Below are positions 49,036 to 61,416 of a stretch of 64,000 nt of DNA, piece after piece. Origin of the DNA: Trogon surrucura. Taxonomy: Eukaryota; Chordata; Aves; Trogoniformes; Trogonidae. Both the position numbers and the translations under genes were made by a program. Position 1 is the first letter of the stretch. Every line of letters begins with the position of its first letter. Location: positions 42,003,898 to 42,067,897 of the forward strand of contig CM036617.1 of NCBI GenBank assembly GCA_020746105.1, written 5' to 3'. Under the pieces are notes generated by a model. The model had not been told where the DNA came from, searched no databases, and saw only the letters and a list, made by a program, of their open reading frames with translations.

Positions 49036-49473
49036 TTTTGTGGTTTAAGCTGAGTGACCTTCCGGGAAAGACAAAGAACCACGTGGTCACTCTCTCACTC
49101 GCTCACCCCTGCCAGGAGTGAGGGGAAGAGCCCAGAGAGAGCAGGAGGCGGAGGCTCGTGAGGTTGAGATAAAAACAGTTTGGTTTAATGGTGAACATAA
49201 ATGGTAACAATAACAGTAAAGTTCAACCAGATATAACGCGAGTAACATGTAACGTGGATCTCACCACCTGGAACCCAACGACGCGGCGCCACCCGGCCCG
49301 AGCACCGGGAAGAGAGAGAGCGTCCCCACCCCACCAGCTCCATATATATATACCCCCCAGCATGACGTCAGGATGGTATCAAATATCCCTTTGACTAGCG
49401 ACTAGTTTGGTTGAGCTATTGCCGACTAGCTCTTTTACTGAGAATTAACCCTATCCTAGCTGAACCCAGTACA
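49036..49473 (-). mobile_element. Solo LTR with TAGAT target-site duplication
   Basis: On the minus strand the block starts TGTACTGGGTTCAGCTAGG at 49473 and ends ...CTTAAACCACAAAA at 49036-49045. The start matches the ERVL-like start seen at 15058. The sequence is CpG- and G+C-rich (acgacgcggcgccacccggcccg), unlike its flanks. A TATA box lies near 49342-49352. The 5-bp TAGAT occurs at 49031-49035 and 49474-49478, as expected for a target-site duplication. No viral genes are present, so this is a solo LTR about 438 bp long. The three T bases between TAGAT and TGTGG are unexplained. Confidence 0.85.
49342..49352 (-). promoter_or_regulatory. TATA box of the solo LTR
   Basis: The plus strand reads catatatatatacccc; on the minus strand this gives GGTATATATATATGG about 120 bp from the LTR 5' end, a plausible U3 TATA box. 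Confidence 0.55.
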
Positions 49474-49478
49474 TAGAT

Positions 49479-50209
49479 GAAAGGAGAATACTTCTGTTTT
49501 TCTCCAAGAAGGTTGCCATCTATCTTTCAACAACATTAGTGAAAAAAGTTCTCATCTGTCCCCTTCATTTTTTGATTTTTTTCTGGTGGGAAGAAAGCAA
49601 GACTTCTTTAAGGCTGAACACATCAGCAAAAATCTTTGTTCGTTCCTACAGTTATTTTAACTTTCCTCTGAAAGTTATTATCTAAAAAAAAAATAAGATC
49701 AGTTCCAGTAATTTTTGAAACACTAAAAATTCTGCTTAGAAGAGTTAAAGGATGAACCACAACAATTATTATATCTTTTCCCAAGGGGTTTGTGATAGTT
49801 TAATTCCAGCAAAGGGAAGGAATGACAGAATCCTTAATTTTATTGTTAGGTGTGTCACTTAATTCTCATGAATGTTCAGTGGCTCAGAGACTTACATTTA
49901 TTAAGTTGGGTACATAAATATAAACATTTAAATTCACATCCAGACAGTGAATCAAATGGCCAGCTCTGAGGTAGCCAGACATAACAGCACCATATTTTCA
50001 TTTTAAAGGGAACAAGATTTACTGTCAGCCAGTACCAGCAATATTGTTCAAAGTGCTTCTCATTTTAATTAAGGGAAATATTTTCAGAAACTCCAGAAGT
50101 AAGAGAAATGTTCAGTTTAGCTAATAGAAGAATAAACATTATAGGCACTTAATTCTTTTCTTCATATTTCTATAGATTGCCAAGGCAGCAAAATACTTCT
50201 AGGAATATG
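49479..50209. other. Non-coding DNA, nothing recognised
   Basis: AT-rich sequence between the solo LTR and an old CR1. No motif recognised. Confidence 0.5.
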
Positions 50210-51403
50210 TAACAGTTCAAAATGACAGACTGTCTGAAAGTAAAGGGATGAGTTAAAGAAAGCCAAATCCCATATGCAGTTGAATCTGATGAGAGACATG
50301 AAGGGCAATAACAAAGGATTCTATAAACATATCAGCAGCAAAAAAAAGTTAGGGAAAATGTGAGTCCATTGCAGTACAGGAGAGAAGACTTAGTAACAAA
50401 TGTCATGGAAAAGACCAAGTACCTGATGCCTTCTTCACCTCAGTCTTTACACGTAAGGTTAGTCTTCAGGAATCCCAGGACCATACAATCACAGGTAAAG
50501 TCTGGAAGAAGGAAGACTTGCTCTTAGTGGAGAAAGATGAGTTTAGGGGACGATAAAAAAACTGGCCTTACACAAGAAGGAGCTGGCCAATGTAATTTTG
50601 AAGCTACTGCTCTTCATAATCTTTGAAAATTCATGGTGATCAGAAAAAAAACAAGGAGTGGAAGAAACAGTCGTTAGTGTCTTGAGAGAGGACAAGAAGA
50701 AAGATCTGGAAAACTAAATGCTGGGCGTCTACCAACTGGAGAGCAGCTTTGTAGAAGAGGACCTGGGAGTCCTGGTGGAAAGCAAGCTGATCACAAACTA
50801 ACAAAATACCCTTTATGACAAAAAAGGACAGCAATTTCCAAGGCTGCATTAGGTAGAGCATTTCCAGAAGGTCAGTGCAGGTGATTCTTCTGCTCTACCC
50901 TGCTCTGGTGAAACACACCTCCAGCGATTGGTCAAAAACTGAGCTTCCCGACCTAAGAGAAACAGGGATGTATTGAGCCGAGTTCAGCTAACAGCCATGG
51001 AGATACCCAAAACACCTAATATACAAGAAAAGGTTGAGAGACAGATGGGATTTTTTAGCCTGCAGAAGAAAGGGGTTGGGAATCTCTTACTGAAGTGTAT
51101 AAATGTCTGATGGGAGAAGTAAAGAAGATGGAGCAGGTTCTTCTAAGTGGTGTCAAGTGACAGAACAAGAGGTAATGGACACAAACTGAAACAGAAGCAT
51201 CTCTGTTAAAACATACAGAATATCTTTTTTACAGTGAAAGCAGTTGGTCACTGAAGAAGATTACCTGTTGTGGAGTCTCCATCCCTGGACGTATTGGAAG
51301 TCTGACTGGACACTGCACTGGACAACCTGCTTTAGCTGTCTCTGTTCTGAGAGGGGTTTTTGGATCTCCAAACATTCCTTCTAACCTCAACTCTTCTATC
51401 ATT
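50210..51403 (+). mobile_element. Old CR1 LINE with a large internal deletion
   Basis: The 5' part (50240-50640) matches the linker between endonuclease and RT: 'gacatgaagggcaataacaaagg', 'ttctataaacatatcagcagcaa', 'gatgccttcttcacctcagtctt'. The copy then jumps at about 50640-50720 to the region after RT motif C ('gaggacctgggagtcctggtgg'). It continues through 'ctctaccctgctctggtgaaac' to a decayed tail near 51403. The RT core, including motifs A and C, is missing (roughly 0.9 kb by comparison with the intact copy). No long frame survives. Confidence 0.75.
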
Positions 51404-53677
51404 CGGATACCTCTTTTACAGTTACTGCATCCTATACTTAAATAAAAGAAGCAGAAATGGGATTTCTTCACATTATTTTTTCTAAGTTTCCCCTAATATG
51501 GAAGGAATTATTCATATAGAAACTGGGAATTTGAGTATGTCATGATTTTCTTCTTTTCAGATATTGAAGATTAAGAGCTTGTGTTTGCGTTTCTATACAC
51601 TTAAGATGTAGGCCATGCTAACTCATGGGTGACTTCTAGTTATCTTTTTTTGCAATACTCTTTGCAGAAAAAAATAAAATCGTTGCATCAAAACAAAAAT
51701 TGTAAGAAGAAAAAATATTATTTGAGGAATTTTCATAGTGTTGTTATTACAAGAAAATGTGTTCTGGAAGTTCTACTTGGTCATCTCTGAAAATGATCAG
51801 ACATCATAAAAATCATTTGTCAACTAAATCATTTACATATTTACCTTTTATCAAATTATACCAAGAAACACAACTCATAACCTTCAGCTAATGTGTCTAA
51901 GGTCAAATTCACACTGTACTGGCTGCTCAGGAAAACTCACTACATTTTTCTGTTTGTTGTAAAATGGTCTTTATGTAGAAGAGTTTATCATATTTCATTT
52001 ATTGTAAAAATTTCAGTGTAAAAAAGCAAATATTCCTATTTCTCTGCATTTCGCCAGCTTTCTCAAGGTTTTTAAACCGACTTTTTTTCAATAATTCAAA
52101 TACATTTCAGTAATTCAAATACTTTCATCAGTTTACATTTTCGGAGATGTGATGAGTCTAAATCTTAACAAAGTTATAGCCAGAAGCCAAAGCATAACCT
52201 TCGTAGTTTTTGACATCTTTATGAGCACAACTGTTGTCTTTGGAGAAGCAAAATACAACCATATTTTCTGTGAATAGAAAAAGTAGGTTTCTTATATTTC
52301 TAGTTTAATCTCATGGGTGTAACAATGAACAGACTGAGGATTATAACGTGTTTCTTGAGCACATATTCCTCTAAGGATTAGAGGGCATAGATTTAAGACT
52401 TTCTGAAATCAAATCCCAAAACAAAAATATGTCAGTGGATATTAAACCAACTGGTTAGTGTTCACACTGACTTTCCAAAACGAAAAAAATAAAAATAAAA
52501 AAACCTCACAAAAACCAAACCGCAACTGCAAACCGGTAAGTTTAAATATCAGATCGTGTTTGTTTGTTTGTTTTTTCTTTTTATCACAGATAACATCTAG
52601 TATTCTACTTTTTTATCATAAAAGGTCAATGTATCTTGATACTTACTCTCTTCTGATTTACCTAGATAAAGATCAGGACTAACTCCATCAGGATCAAACA
52701 TTCTAACACTGTAGAGGCTGAAAAAACATGTTAGATCCTATAAAGATATTCCTCTTATATACATAGGACTCAATTAGTTAAGCAGAGCATTAATTCATTA
52801 AAACACACTGTAAAAGAACAGCAAGATAATTGTTCACTACCACTGTTAATTTTTCGTCTTTATACTCATACCAGTGTCTGTTCTACCAGCCTGACAGTAG
52901 AAGGGGTTCATTGATTTGTTCAGACCTGGCACATCTTACTAGAATTTTACAGTTCTTTTACAAAGAGTTTATCATAAATACAGCTTCCAGTTCTGGTAAA
53001 TTCCTCATGAACAGGGCAATCAGCCACATACCTGTACTTGGCTAGCGATATCTAAAATTTTCAAGACAATGAGATAGATAGCTTTCCAAGAGCAAGGGAG
53101 AAGTGAGTCAAATCCTTAGGCTACCAGCTACATTGCAGGGCAATGTGTAATTTTGGTGCCTGTTGTCATTTATATTGTACTTCACAGATGTTAAGTATTT
53201 AGTATTTGATCTCAGCTTCATAGGAAACTAAGGGAGAAAAGTTAATGACTTGGCAATAAAGGACAGAGCACCAGAGATACGGCTTGATTGCAGAAATTTA
53301 CTTTCTGTAATCTAATAAATCATGCTGTTCATATGTTATTTAGATGCCAGTAGATCTTCTCAGAAAGGCACAGAGCTCAGTTGGACTTGGCTGTAACACT
53401 AAGGTTATGAGTGTCAGTCTTAGCAACACTGCCTCAAAAATCTGTGAAATGATCTGGGAAACTTCCAAAAATCAAATCAATATTTGTCATTTTTTTCTTA
53501 GACTCTGAGGAACAAATAAAGGCAAGTGTGGGAGAAAAAGTATGAGGAAGTGTTACTAGTGTCTAATCTTTATAGAAGAGAGATTTTGAACAGTGACCTT
53601 AGTCTGTATGTTCAGATGAGACAAGATGATATTTCTCTTGACATTTCTAGGTCCTCAAAATTAGTCATTTATGAGAA
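51404..53677. other. Non-coding DNA, nothing recognised
   Basis: AT-rich DNA with short A and T runs. Open frames up to 74 codons show no motif. A frame starting at 53526 only becomes long because it reads into the microsatellite. Confidence 0.55.
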
Positions 53678-53817
53678 AGAAGAGAAGAGAAGAGAAGAGA
53701 AGAGAAGAGAAGAGAAGAGAAGAGAAGAGAAGAGAAGAGAAGAGAAGAGAAGAGAAGAGAAGAGAAGAGAAGAGAAGAGAAGAGAAGAGAAGAGAAGAGA
53801 AGAGAAGAGAAGAGAAG
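53678..53817. repeat. (AAGAG)n microsatellite, ~28 copies
   Basis: About 140 bp of perfect AGAAG/AAGAG pentamers, a pure purine strand opposite a pure pyrimidine strand. It creates artificial open frames on both strands (Arg-Glu-Lys repeats on plus, Leu-Phe-Ser on minus) that are not genes. Lysine/arginine-rich flanks continue the purine run to about 53834. Confidence 0.97.
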
Positions 53818-53937
53818 AAAGAGAAGAAAAAAAACATTATAAAGTATAAATGAGAATGCATCTGAACTGAAGATTTCAGTTCATAATATAATCATGTTTA
53901 GGATTAGTATTTAAACTATCATAAAATTAAAGTACTA

Positions 53938-55000
53938 ACTGTGGCTTATCTTGATTTCAGTAAAGCATTTGAAGCTGTCTCCCACAGTAACCTTGCAGCT
54001 AAATTGAGGAAGCGTGGTCTGGATGACAAGGCAGTGAGGTGGACTGTGGACTAGTTGAAGGAAAGAAGTCAGAGAGTTGTGGTCAATGGGACAGAGTATA
54101 GTTGGAGGTCTGTATCCAGGGGAGTCCCTCAGGGATAAGTACTGGGACCAGTACTACTCAATATATTTATCGACGATCTGGATGAGGGAACAGAGTGCAC
54201 TGTCAGCAAATTTGCTGATGACACAAAACTGGGAGGAGTGGTTGATGCACCAGAAGGCTGTGCTGCCATTCAGAGAGATCTAGACAAGCTGGAGAATTGA
54301 ACGTGGAGAAATTTTATGCAATACAAGGGCAAGTGTAGAGTCTTACATTTGGGAAAGAACAGCCCCAAGTACCAGTACAGGCTGGGAACTGAGCTGTTGA
54401 AGAGCCGTGTAGGGGAAAGGGGACTGGGGGTCCTGGTGGACAGTAGGATGACCACGAGCCAGCAATGTTCCCTCGTGGCCAAGAAGGTCAACGGCATACT
54501 GAGGTGTATTAGAAGGGGTGGGGTTTGTAGGTCAAGAGAAGTCCTTCTCCCCCTCTACTCTGCCCTGGTGAGGCCACATCTGAAATATTGTGTCCAGTTC
54601 TGGGCCCCTCAGTTCAAGAAGGACAGGGAGCTGCTTGAGAGAGTCCAGCGTAGAGCTACAAAGATGATGAAGGGAGTGGAACATCTCCCTTATGAGGAAA
54701 GGCTGAAGGAACTGCGTTTCTTTAGCCTGGAGAAGAGGAGGTTGAGGAGTGACCTCATTAATGTTTATAAATATGTCAAGTGGGAGTGTCAGGAGGATGG
54801 TGCCAGGCTCTTCTCAGTGATTTCCAGTGACAGGACAAGGGACAATGGGTGCAAGCTGAGCACAGGAGGTTCCACAAAAATATTAGGAAAAACCTTTTCA
54901 CCATGAGGATGACAGAGCACTGGAACAGGCTGCCCAGAGTCTCCTTCTCTGGCGACATTCAAAACCCTCCTGGATTTGTTCCTGTCTGACCTACTCTAGG
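53938..55000 (+). pseudogene. Broken CR1 ORF2 (RT palm to C-terminus)
   Basis: Motif A is [14 protein letters not shown], with the expected aspartate but FD changed to FE. A stop (TAG) follows near 54053. Motif C is intact FADDTKLGG (54211-54222). After a stop near 54298 a 196-codon frame (54316-54906) covers [22 protein letters not shown] and [25 protein letters not shown] frameshift near 54870 removes the normal C-terminus. Confidence 0.9.
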
Positions 55001-55080
55001 TGATCTTGCTTTGGCAGGGTGGTTGAACTAGATGATCTTTCAAAGTTCCTTGTAACCCCTAACATTCTGTGATTCTGTGA
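53938..55080 (+). mobile_element. CR1 LINE, 1.1 kb, 5'-truncated in RT motif A
   Basis: The copy begins exactly at motif A (gtggcttatcttgatttcagtaaag) and ends in the octamers cattctgtgattctgtga at 55063-55080. It is closely related to the 40925-43847 element by order, 3'UTR (ctttggcagggtgg..) and octamers, but is more diverged. Confidence 0.94.
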
Positions 55081-56384
55081 TATGCATAACCAACGCTTGT
55101 AACTTATATTTACGTAGAAAAATAGGTGAAGTACTGGCTCTCAAAGTACTGTTGGTCTTACGTTATTAAGACTTTTATGTTTATCAGACGTGGGAGCAAC
55201 ATGTAAAGAAATGTTATCAACTAATTAAAAGTTAATTCTCTCTCTTGAAAAAATTAGATGAAGGACATTTAGAGATCTATTAAAAATTAATTGTTTTGAT
55301 TTTATAATTGTGATGTGTTTTCCTCTCAGGTCTAGTCCTAACTGTAGTCATGAATGTTACCAGATGAACCCATAGCCATACTAAAAATCATAACAAAAAG
55401 GTTTTCACAAAACACAGTCATTTTTAAGGACTTTCACCAAGAGTAGAAGTAACTGGTGAGTAACTGAGCAGTTAAGAATTCATAAAACATCCAAGAGAGA
55501 AAAGGAAAATGTATCAAAGAGCTTATATTACTATCAGTAGCGTAGTATTTCTCTTATTCTATAAAGAATGTGCATGAGTGAGTTTTGTTATTAGATGAAT
55601 GAATTCTTTTGCGACATAACAAGAAGAAATCTTCCAATATATTGTCTTACAGGAAAACCTAAGCAGAACTTGAAACACAATTTCACCCTACATATTGGCT
55701 GAAGATTATTGTGATAATAATTAATAAATAAGATTTCCAAATAAGATGAGAGTTTCTTTAACCTGTTAATTGTCAGTGATATAGTAAAGACCATATATAC
55801 TGAGCTCCAAATAATTCTTCTGGAACAGCAAAATGCAGGGTGCCATGTAAATATTTCTGCCAGCAGCTTAGTAGTAATGGTGTTATTTCCAAGGTCAGAA
55901 AAACATTAACTGTAAAATCTAGATCCTGACATGATGTCTACCTTCCTCCTGTAAAATGACATATTTTCATTAGTATTATCTATATATGTGACTTTGATTA
56001 TAAATAAAAATATACATAATTCTAATTGTTCATTGAGTTTTTTATAAAGTTCAATGGATTTTTTTCTTCAAAGTCAAGCACAACAGTATTTCCAGAGTAA
56101 AAATAAAGTTAGAAAATCAGCATAAATTGTCTAAAGTACTTTTAGGAATCAGTTTCAATACTCAAAGTTTAAGTATGATTTCTATTTTATATTTTAGTCT
56201 GTAATTCCTAGATTCTAAATACTGATGTCCCTACTGGATTTTGAACATATTCTACATGTTACATCTCTGGAATCAATAGAGAACGATAAAGAGAGAAAGA
56301 TAAATAAGGGAATGAGACTCCTCCCAACTTATTGGAATTGCATTTAACTGTACTGTGTCTAAAGTAAGGAATTTATATACATCA
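55081..56384. other. Non-coding DNA, nothing recognised
   Basis: AT-rich sequence with no recognisable repeat or gene. Confidence 0.5.
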
Positions 56385-56955
56385 ATAATATTTCCCCTGA
56401 ACCTTCTCCTAGGTTTAACTGTCCCAGCTCCCTCAGCCTTTCCTCATAACAGAGATGCTCCTTGTGACCCTTTGTTGGACTCCTTTGACTATGTCCATGT
56501 TTCTCTTGTACTGAAGAACCCAGAGCTTGACATATGCGAGGTGATGCCTTTCCAGGGCTGGGAAGAGGGGAAGGATCCTTTACCTTGACCTGTTGGCAAC
56601 ACTTCTCCTAGTGTAGCCTATTAATTTTTGTGGCAAGGGCAGGTTTCCTGCCAAGCTGCTCTCCAGATGAACTGTCCTCAGCATATGTTGGTGCCTGGAG
56701 TGTGTAAGTGCAGATCTTTGTACTACCCCTTGTTGAACTTCATGCTGTTCCTGTCATTTCCCCTGTCAAAGTCCTCTGGATGGCAACATCAACTGGACCC
56801 CTCCCAGTTTTGTTTCATCAGTAAACTTGCTGAGAATGAATTCAATCTTGTCATCCAGGCCATTAATGAACATCATTTGTCATCAATAAACAAGATTGGA
56901 TCCAGGTTTGACCCCTGAGGTACACCAGAAAATGGAGTTGCCAGAACATAGCCTC
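56385..56955 (-). mobile_element. Old CR1 LINE fragment (ORF2 middle part)
   Basis: The plus-strand view holds the order of minus-strand CR1 code: 'tgtcccagctccctcagcctttcctcat' (RLRELG), 'ttgtactgaagaacccagagctt', 'gatgaactgtcctc', 'ttgttgaacttcatg', 'ccagttttgtttcatcagtaaacttgctgaga' (the FADD region, decayed) and 'cctgaggtacacc' (GVPQG). No 3' tail is present, so it is a fragment truncated at both ends or decayed beyond recognition at 56385. Confidence 0.85.
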
Positions 56956-59445
56956 CCAATTTGAGATTGTAGGGTATTCAAGTCAGCACGTAGAAAAGAG
57001 AGACATGACCAAAAATTTAAAGGATACCGAGCTCCTTCTGCAATATCGACTGAGAACTGGGAGAAATACAGCTGATCACTTCAAATTACTCTAGACATTA
57101 ATGTATATGTAACCAAAATCCACTCTGGATTCAGATCAAGACTGTAGACATGTAAATTTTGGCATCTACAGTCAAAAGTTAGTAAGTGAATGAGTTATCT
57201 AAATTTCCATTATATTAAGTGAAGGTGTAGGTGTGAGCTAAGTTGCTTAAGCACAGGCATTGGTGTAAGTTTAAATGACTTAAAGTGTATCCCATCTGGC
57301 CCCCAAGTGCTTGAACAAAAGAGTGCATGACAGCCATTAATCTCATATCATACCCGACAGGCTTATTTGGATATCAAGCACTTAGAAAGATGAAACAGCA
57401 CTTTGTATTTATGTTTAGGCAACTGAATCCCACTTTTTGTATACATTCTGTGTAGTAGGGTCTTAGATATTTGGCTTGCCTCTCAAACTTGTGTTAAGTT
57501 TGATTTGACATGTCTACAGTCTAGAGCCTAGTTTGATTCCCCATGATGTTCATATTCCTCCTTAAAATCTCATTCTTTCAGAAAAGTTTGCATCTCAGGT
57601 TTACCCTCTGATTTCCCTTTCATAGTATCATTTACATCAGCTTATCATATATATAATTAATGTGCTAATGAAAGGGAAGTGTTAATGAACATAAGGATGA
57701 ATTAGTACATGAACTATTCAATGCACTCTTAGTTATTGACAAGAGAGGCAGTTGCTGAGATTGTGAGTTTATTCTGGATTCCATGCACGGAATCCTTTAC
57801 TTCAGCAAAATAACATATGCTACGTGTTTTGCTGGGAAAAATGCTTACTGAATGCTACAGAAATAATATAGCTCTAAATTGGCTGAAATATTAAAAATAT
57901 AGCTGTTTTTCCATCAAAATGTAAATTCATGCAGGGTTAATATAAGTGCATAAAATTAAGGATCCTGTGTGCTTAAGTGACTTTTCCTCACAAAATTCTG
58001 CATGCAAACATTGGAGGTTGACTTTCAGCCCCTTTTGAAATTCTGGTTGACTGCTTTTTTACATTCTGAGTTGTCTTCTTTTGTTGTTTAATAAAACATA
58101 TGAACACATTGTTCCACAAGATAAATTCTGGTTTACAACTGAATCCCAAAGAAATATATTTTAAAAGTGTCTGGGGGCGAGTAAAATGAGACAGTAGCTG
58201 GATGAGTGACAGGGGTTCACCACTCATCTCTTTGTACTTGAGGATCTGTTATCCTCTCACCACAGCAGGACTACAAATGTTTTTGTTCCTTTCACAGTGA
58301 CTTTTATTTTTTGTCTCCCTTTACTGCCTGTACATTACCATACTAGGCTGTTGAAGAAAAAAAGAAATCTAGAAACATCCCAGTAGAAAAGATCAGTGAG
58401 TACTACTCTGAATCGGTTGGGTTATCTTAAAGGACATGATTTGCTCATGGCAACTAACCATTCCCCAAGGGTGCTGTTTGACCGCATGTGGGAACTACAC
58501 CTCTGAGGCAGCAGATTTTACAGTCATACTGCTGGAGAGAGTATTTTTACCTATCAAAAACAATGGAGGAGAGATCAGAGTAAAGTGTTGATGATTTTGT
58601 CTGTGACTATTTAGAACTAAAAGTTCAAATAGAAGGTTAAAAAAGATTGCACATGGAGTGCAATATATAAAATTCTGAAGCTGAAAATGCCTAAGTGCCT
58701 ATACAGCAAAACAGAAAGTAAAGCCTTATTAAAATATCATGAATAATGAACAAAAAAAGATAACATTAGGTCTTTGCCATTTGGGTATCACATATTAATA
58801 AACATAAAAGACATCTGATGAAGATGATTCTATATTTTCAAATTTTCAAATCTGAATATTAGACATCTAAGTTGCAGTCTTCTGTCCTGGTCTAGATATT
58901 CAGGTCTGTTTAAAGCATTTAAAGGTTTGTTTATGATTTCTTCCTCTAGTAACTGAAGAAGTTACGAGAACAGATGAGGAAGGAGCCAAACAAGATACTT
59001 AGGCATTATAGTTAAGATAGGTGAGTTTTTAAGATGAGATTTAAATTCACTGATTGTATTAATAGTGATAATCAGTACAGGTCAGGGAACACACTCTTGT
59101 CCTGACGTGGCATGGTACAGACAATGTTCAGAGCCTTGAACTATATTAACCCTTAGAAGACTGCAAGACAAGAAAAAGTATTCTCTGATCCATGAAATGT
59201 GTGTGGTCTCTTGAAACATGTGGAAGTATCTAAGTGAGAACCATCTGACACAACCAAAAGCTATGCTGTAGACTGTTAACGATGTGAATAAGCATAAGGC
59301 AGAGCAGAAAATGAATCTAAGCACTTGAGAAGAAAGTTATTTTCCCTTTTTTTTTTCTTTCAAGTAACAAAAATGGCAAAAAAAAGAGAATATTAGGAAA
59401 AGCAGATATAGTAGAGATGATGCAGAATGAGACGTAAGGATCACT
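56956..59445. other. Non-coding DNA, nothing recognised
   Basis: AT-rich. No gene, LTR or CR1 landmark was found. Frames up to 80 codons (58000-58230 -, 59082-59324 -) show no motif. Confidence 0.5.
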
Positions 59446-59597
59446 GAGATTCTCCAATCTTAGAATGTTTGAAGGCTCAGCTTGAGAGGGTGCTTGGCCA
59501 TCTCACTCAAACTGTATTTTTTTACCTTAAAGAGTTGGACTAGATAATACTGGAGGTCCACTGCAACCCAGTAATCTAGGATTCTATAATTCTATTA
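59446..59597 (+). mobile_element. Short CR1 LINE 3' tail
   Basis: The sequence gagattctccaatcttagaatg...gagttggactagataatactggaggtccactgcaaccc ends in octamer-like attctataattctatt. It is a ~150-bp old CR1 end on the plus strand. Confidence 0.8.
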
Positions 59598-61381
59598 ATT
59601 TTAACCTTTAAATGTGGCAAAAAAGCAAGATTGATTTCTCTTGTAATAAAAAATGTTTTATTTCTGCTCTGAGTTCTCAATTTACGAACCTTTAATGACT
59701 TACATTTACATCTGTATCTGTTAGTCTGAAGATGTCTATATTATAAAAAATTCCATTTCTTATCCAACTAACTGAAGACTATGATCTAATTACCCATTAA
59801 ATTTTTCTTTGATGATCTAAATAGATGAAATCTCTTCAATTTCTAAATACAACACATTTTCTACTGATCTTCTCTTCTGGACCAGTAAGAGATGTCTTTC
59901 AACTTCCCTTTAAAAAATAAAATGAAATCTTCAGAACTGTGCATCAATAGTTCAGAAATGATTCCTCAAGCATCAAAAAGAGAGGTAATATGATCTTACT
60001 TCAATAATTTATTCTTTATAGCCTTATATCTTGTTTCAATTCAGCTCACAGTAAGAGAATAAGCTCACACAATTAAATGCAGGGATCTCTAGGGTTTTTT
60101 CATAGCTATTCTTTATTATTACATGAATTATATGAAATTAGTTGCATCGAAATATATCTTTTTCACATGTATCTACAAGAGTTAAAAGATTAAATAAATA
60201 TTAAGATGCATGAGGGGAAAAAAATGTGCTTGCTTTTTTTTTTTTTTGGTGTCTCTCCAGACAAAATTAAGAGGATATGTTAGTTTGGATAAGAAATAAG
60301 CAAATAGTTATAGGAAACTTTTCATCCATGATACTTTCAGTGCATATTTTTCTCTACTAGCCTTCAAAGTGAAGCCATAGCAATGGCTATAACCACTTCT
60401 CTTAAGCAATTCTTATTCACTTCACAACCATTTTTGCCTAAGTCTATTAATGTATATAAAAGACAATAATATAAAATATATTTTTAATATAACTATCCTT
60501 TCTCTTCTAATTAATTAAAAATCAAGGGAAATACATATTATGTTTCATACATATCCTTCTCTTTTGGAATGTTATATAATGCATTTTCAAGCAAACTAAC
60601 TCCCTAAGAAAAGACATTCCTTAAATGTATAGTTTAAATGAAAATTCTTCTGCCTGTTACTACTATTTTTGTCTAAACACCAAGTGCTGAGCAAGTAAGC
60701 ATGTCTCATAAGCGTATGCATTGATGTCATCTTTGCTACAGCTAATTCCTAGCCATATAAAATAGGTGTTGCTGTTCTTTTCTGAATTCTAGCAAAGTAG
60801 ATTTCCTTGATATTTGATTCATCATGTTGTTGGTACCTGTGACACTAAAGAGGATGTTTCTTCTCTTACTGAAAAATAGTGAGATTTTTTGAAACTAATT
60901 TCAATGGGGCCTACACAGAAGAGGAACTTCTGGCTGCAAACTTCTAACACATACATCTATTATTCAGTCAAAAACAACAGAGATCAATGGAAACATAAGC
61001 TTCTATAAGGCAAAGAAGAACAGAGGATCTTTCTTAATGGAATTTCAAAGAGGGCATCCATTTTAGGATATTGATGTTAATTAAATTTAAATAATTTTAA
61101 AAATTGTTAATTTTAGGGATGTGTTGGTAATTACAGGTTGGCAATGCATTCTTCTATTTCTATAATAAATGGAATTCTGAAAAAAATAACTGCTGTGAGG
61201 CAAGATTATACATTTATCACTCCTTTGTGTGTATTCAACTATGCACTGTTCTTATATATTCCTTCAATAGCATTTATTTCCTGTGCATATACGAGAACAG
61301 GTCTGTGGGTCTCTGGCATCCCTAGTGAGCATCTTTGCTCTGAAGGAACACTAATGAGTTATCTACTGAATCAGTAAATCT

Positions 61382-61416
61382 GATTGTTCATGCAAAATGG
61401 ATTGTTCATGCAAATT
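61382..61416 (+). repeat. Tandem pair of ~18 bp with ATGCAAA cores
   Basis: GATTGTTCATGCAAAATG is followed by GATTGTTCATGCAAATTG. The second copy contains ATGCAAAT (61408-61415), the consensus POU-factor octamer, and the first has ATGCAAAA. Any regulatory role is speculation. Confidence 0.7.

Noticed and set aside
49188..49394. 68-codon frame with Arg/Pro-rich end
   Set aside because: It falls inside the G+C-rich solo LTR bounded by TAGAT and has no known motif.
53526..53861. Charged (Arg-Glu-Lys) and opposite-strand Leu-Phe-Ser repeat frames
   Set aside because: They are translations of the AAGAG microsatellite in different frames.
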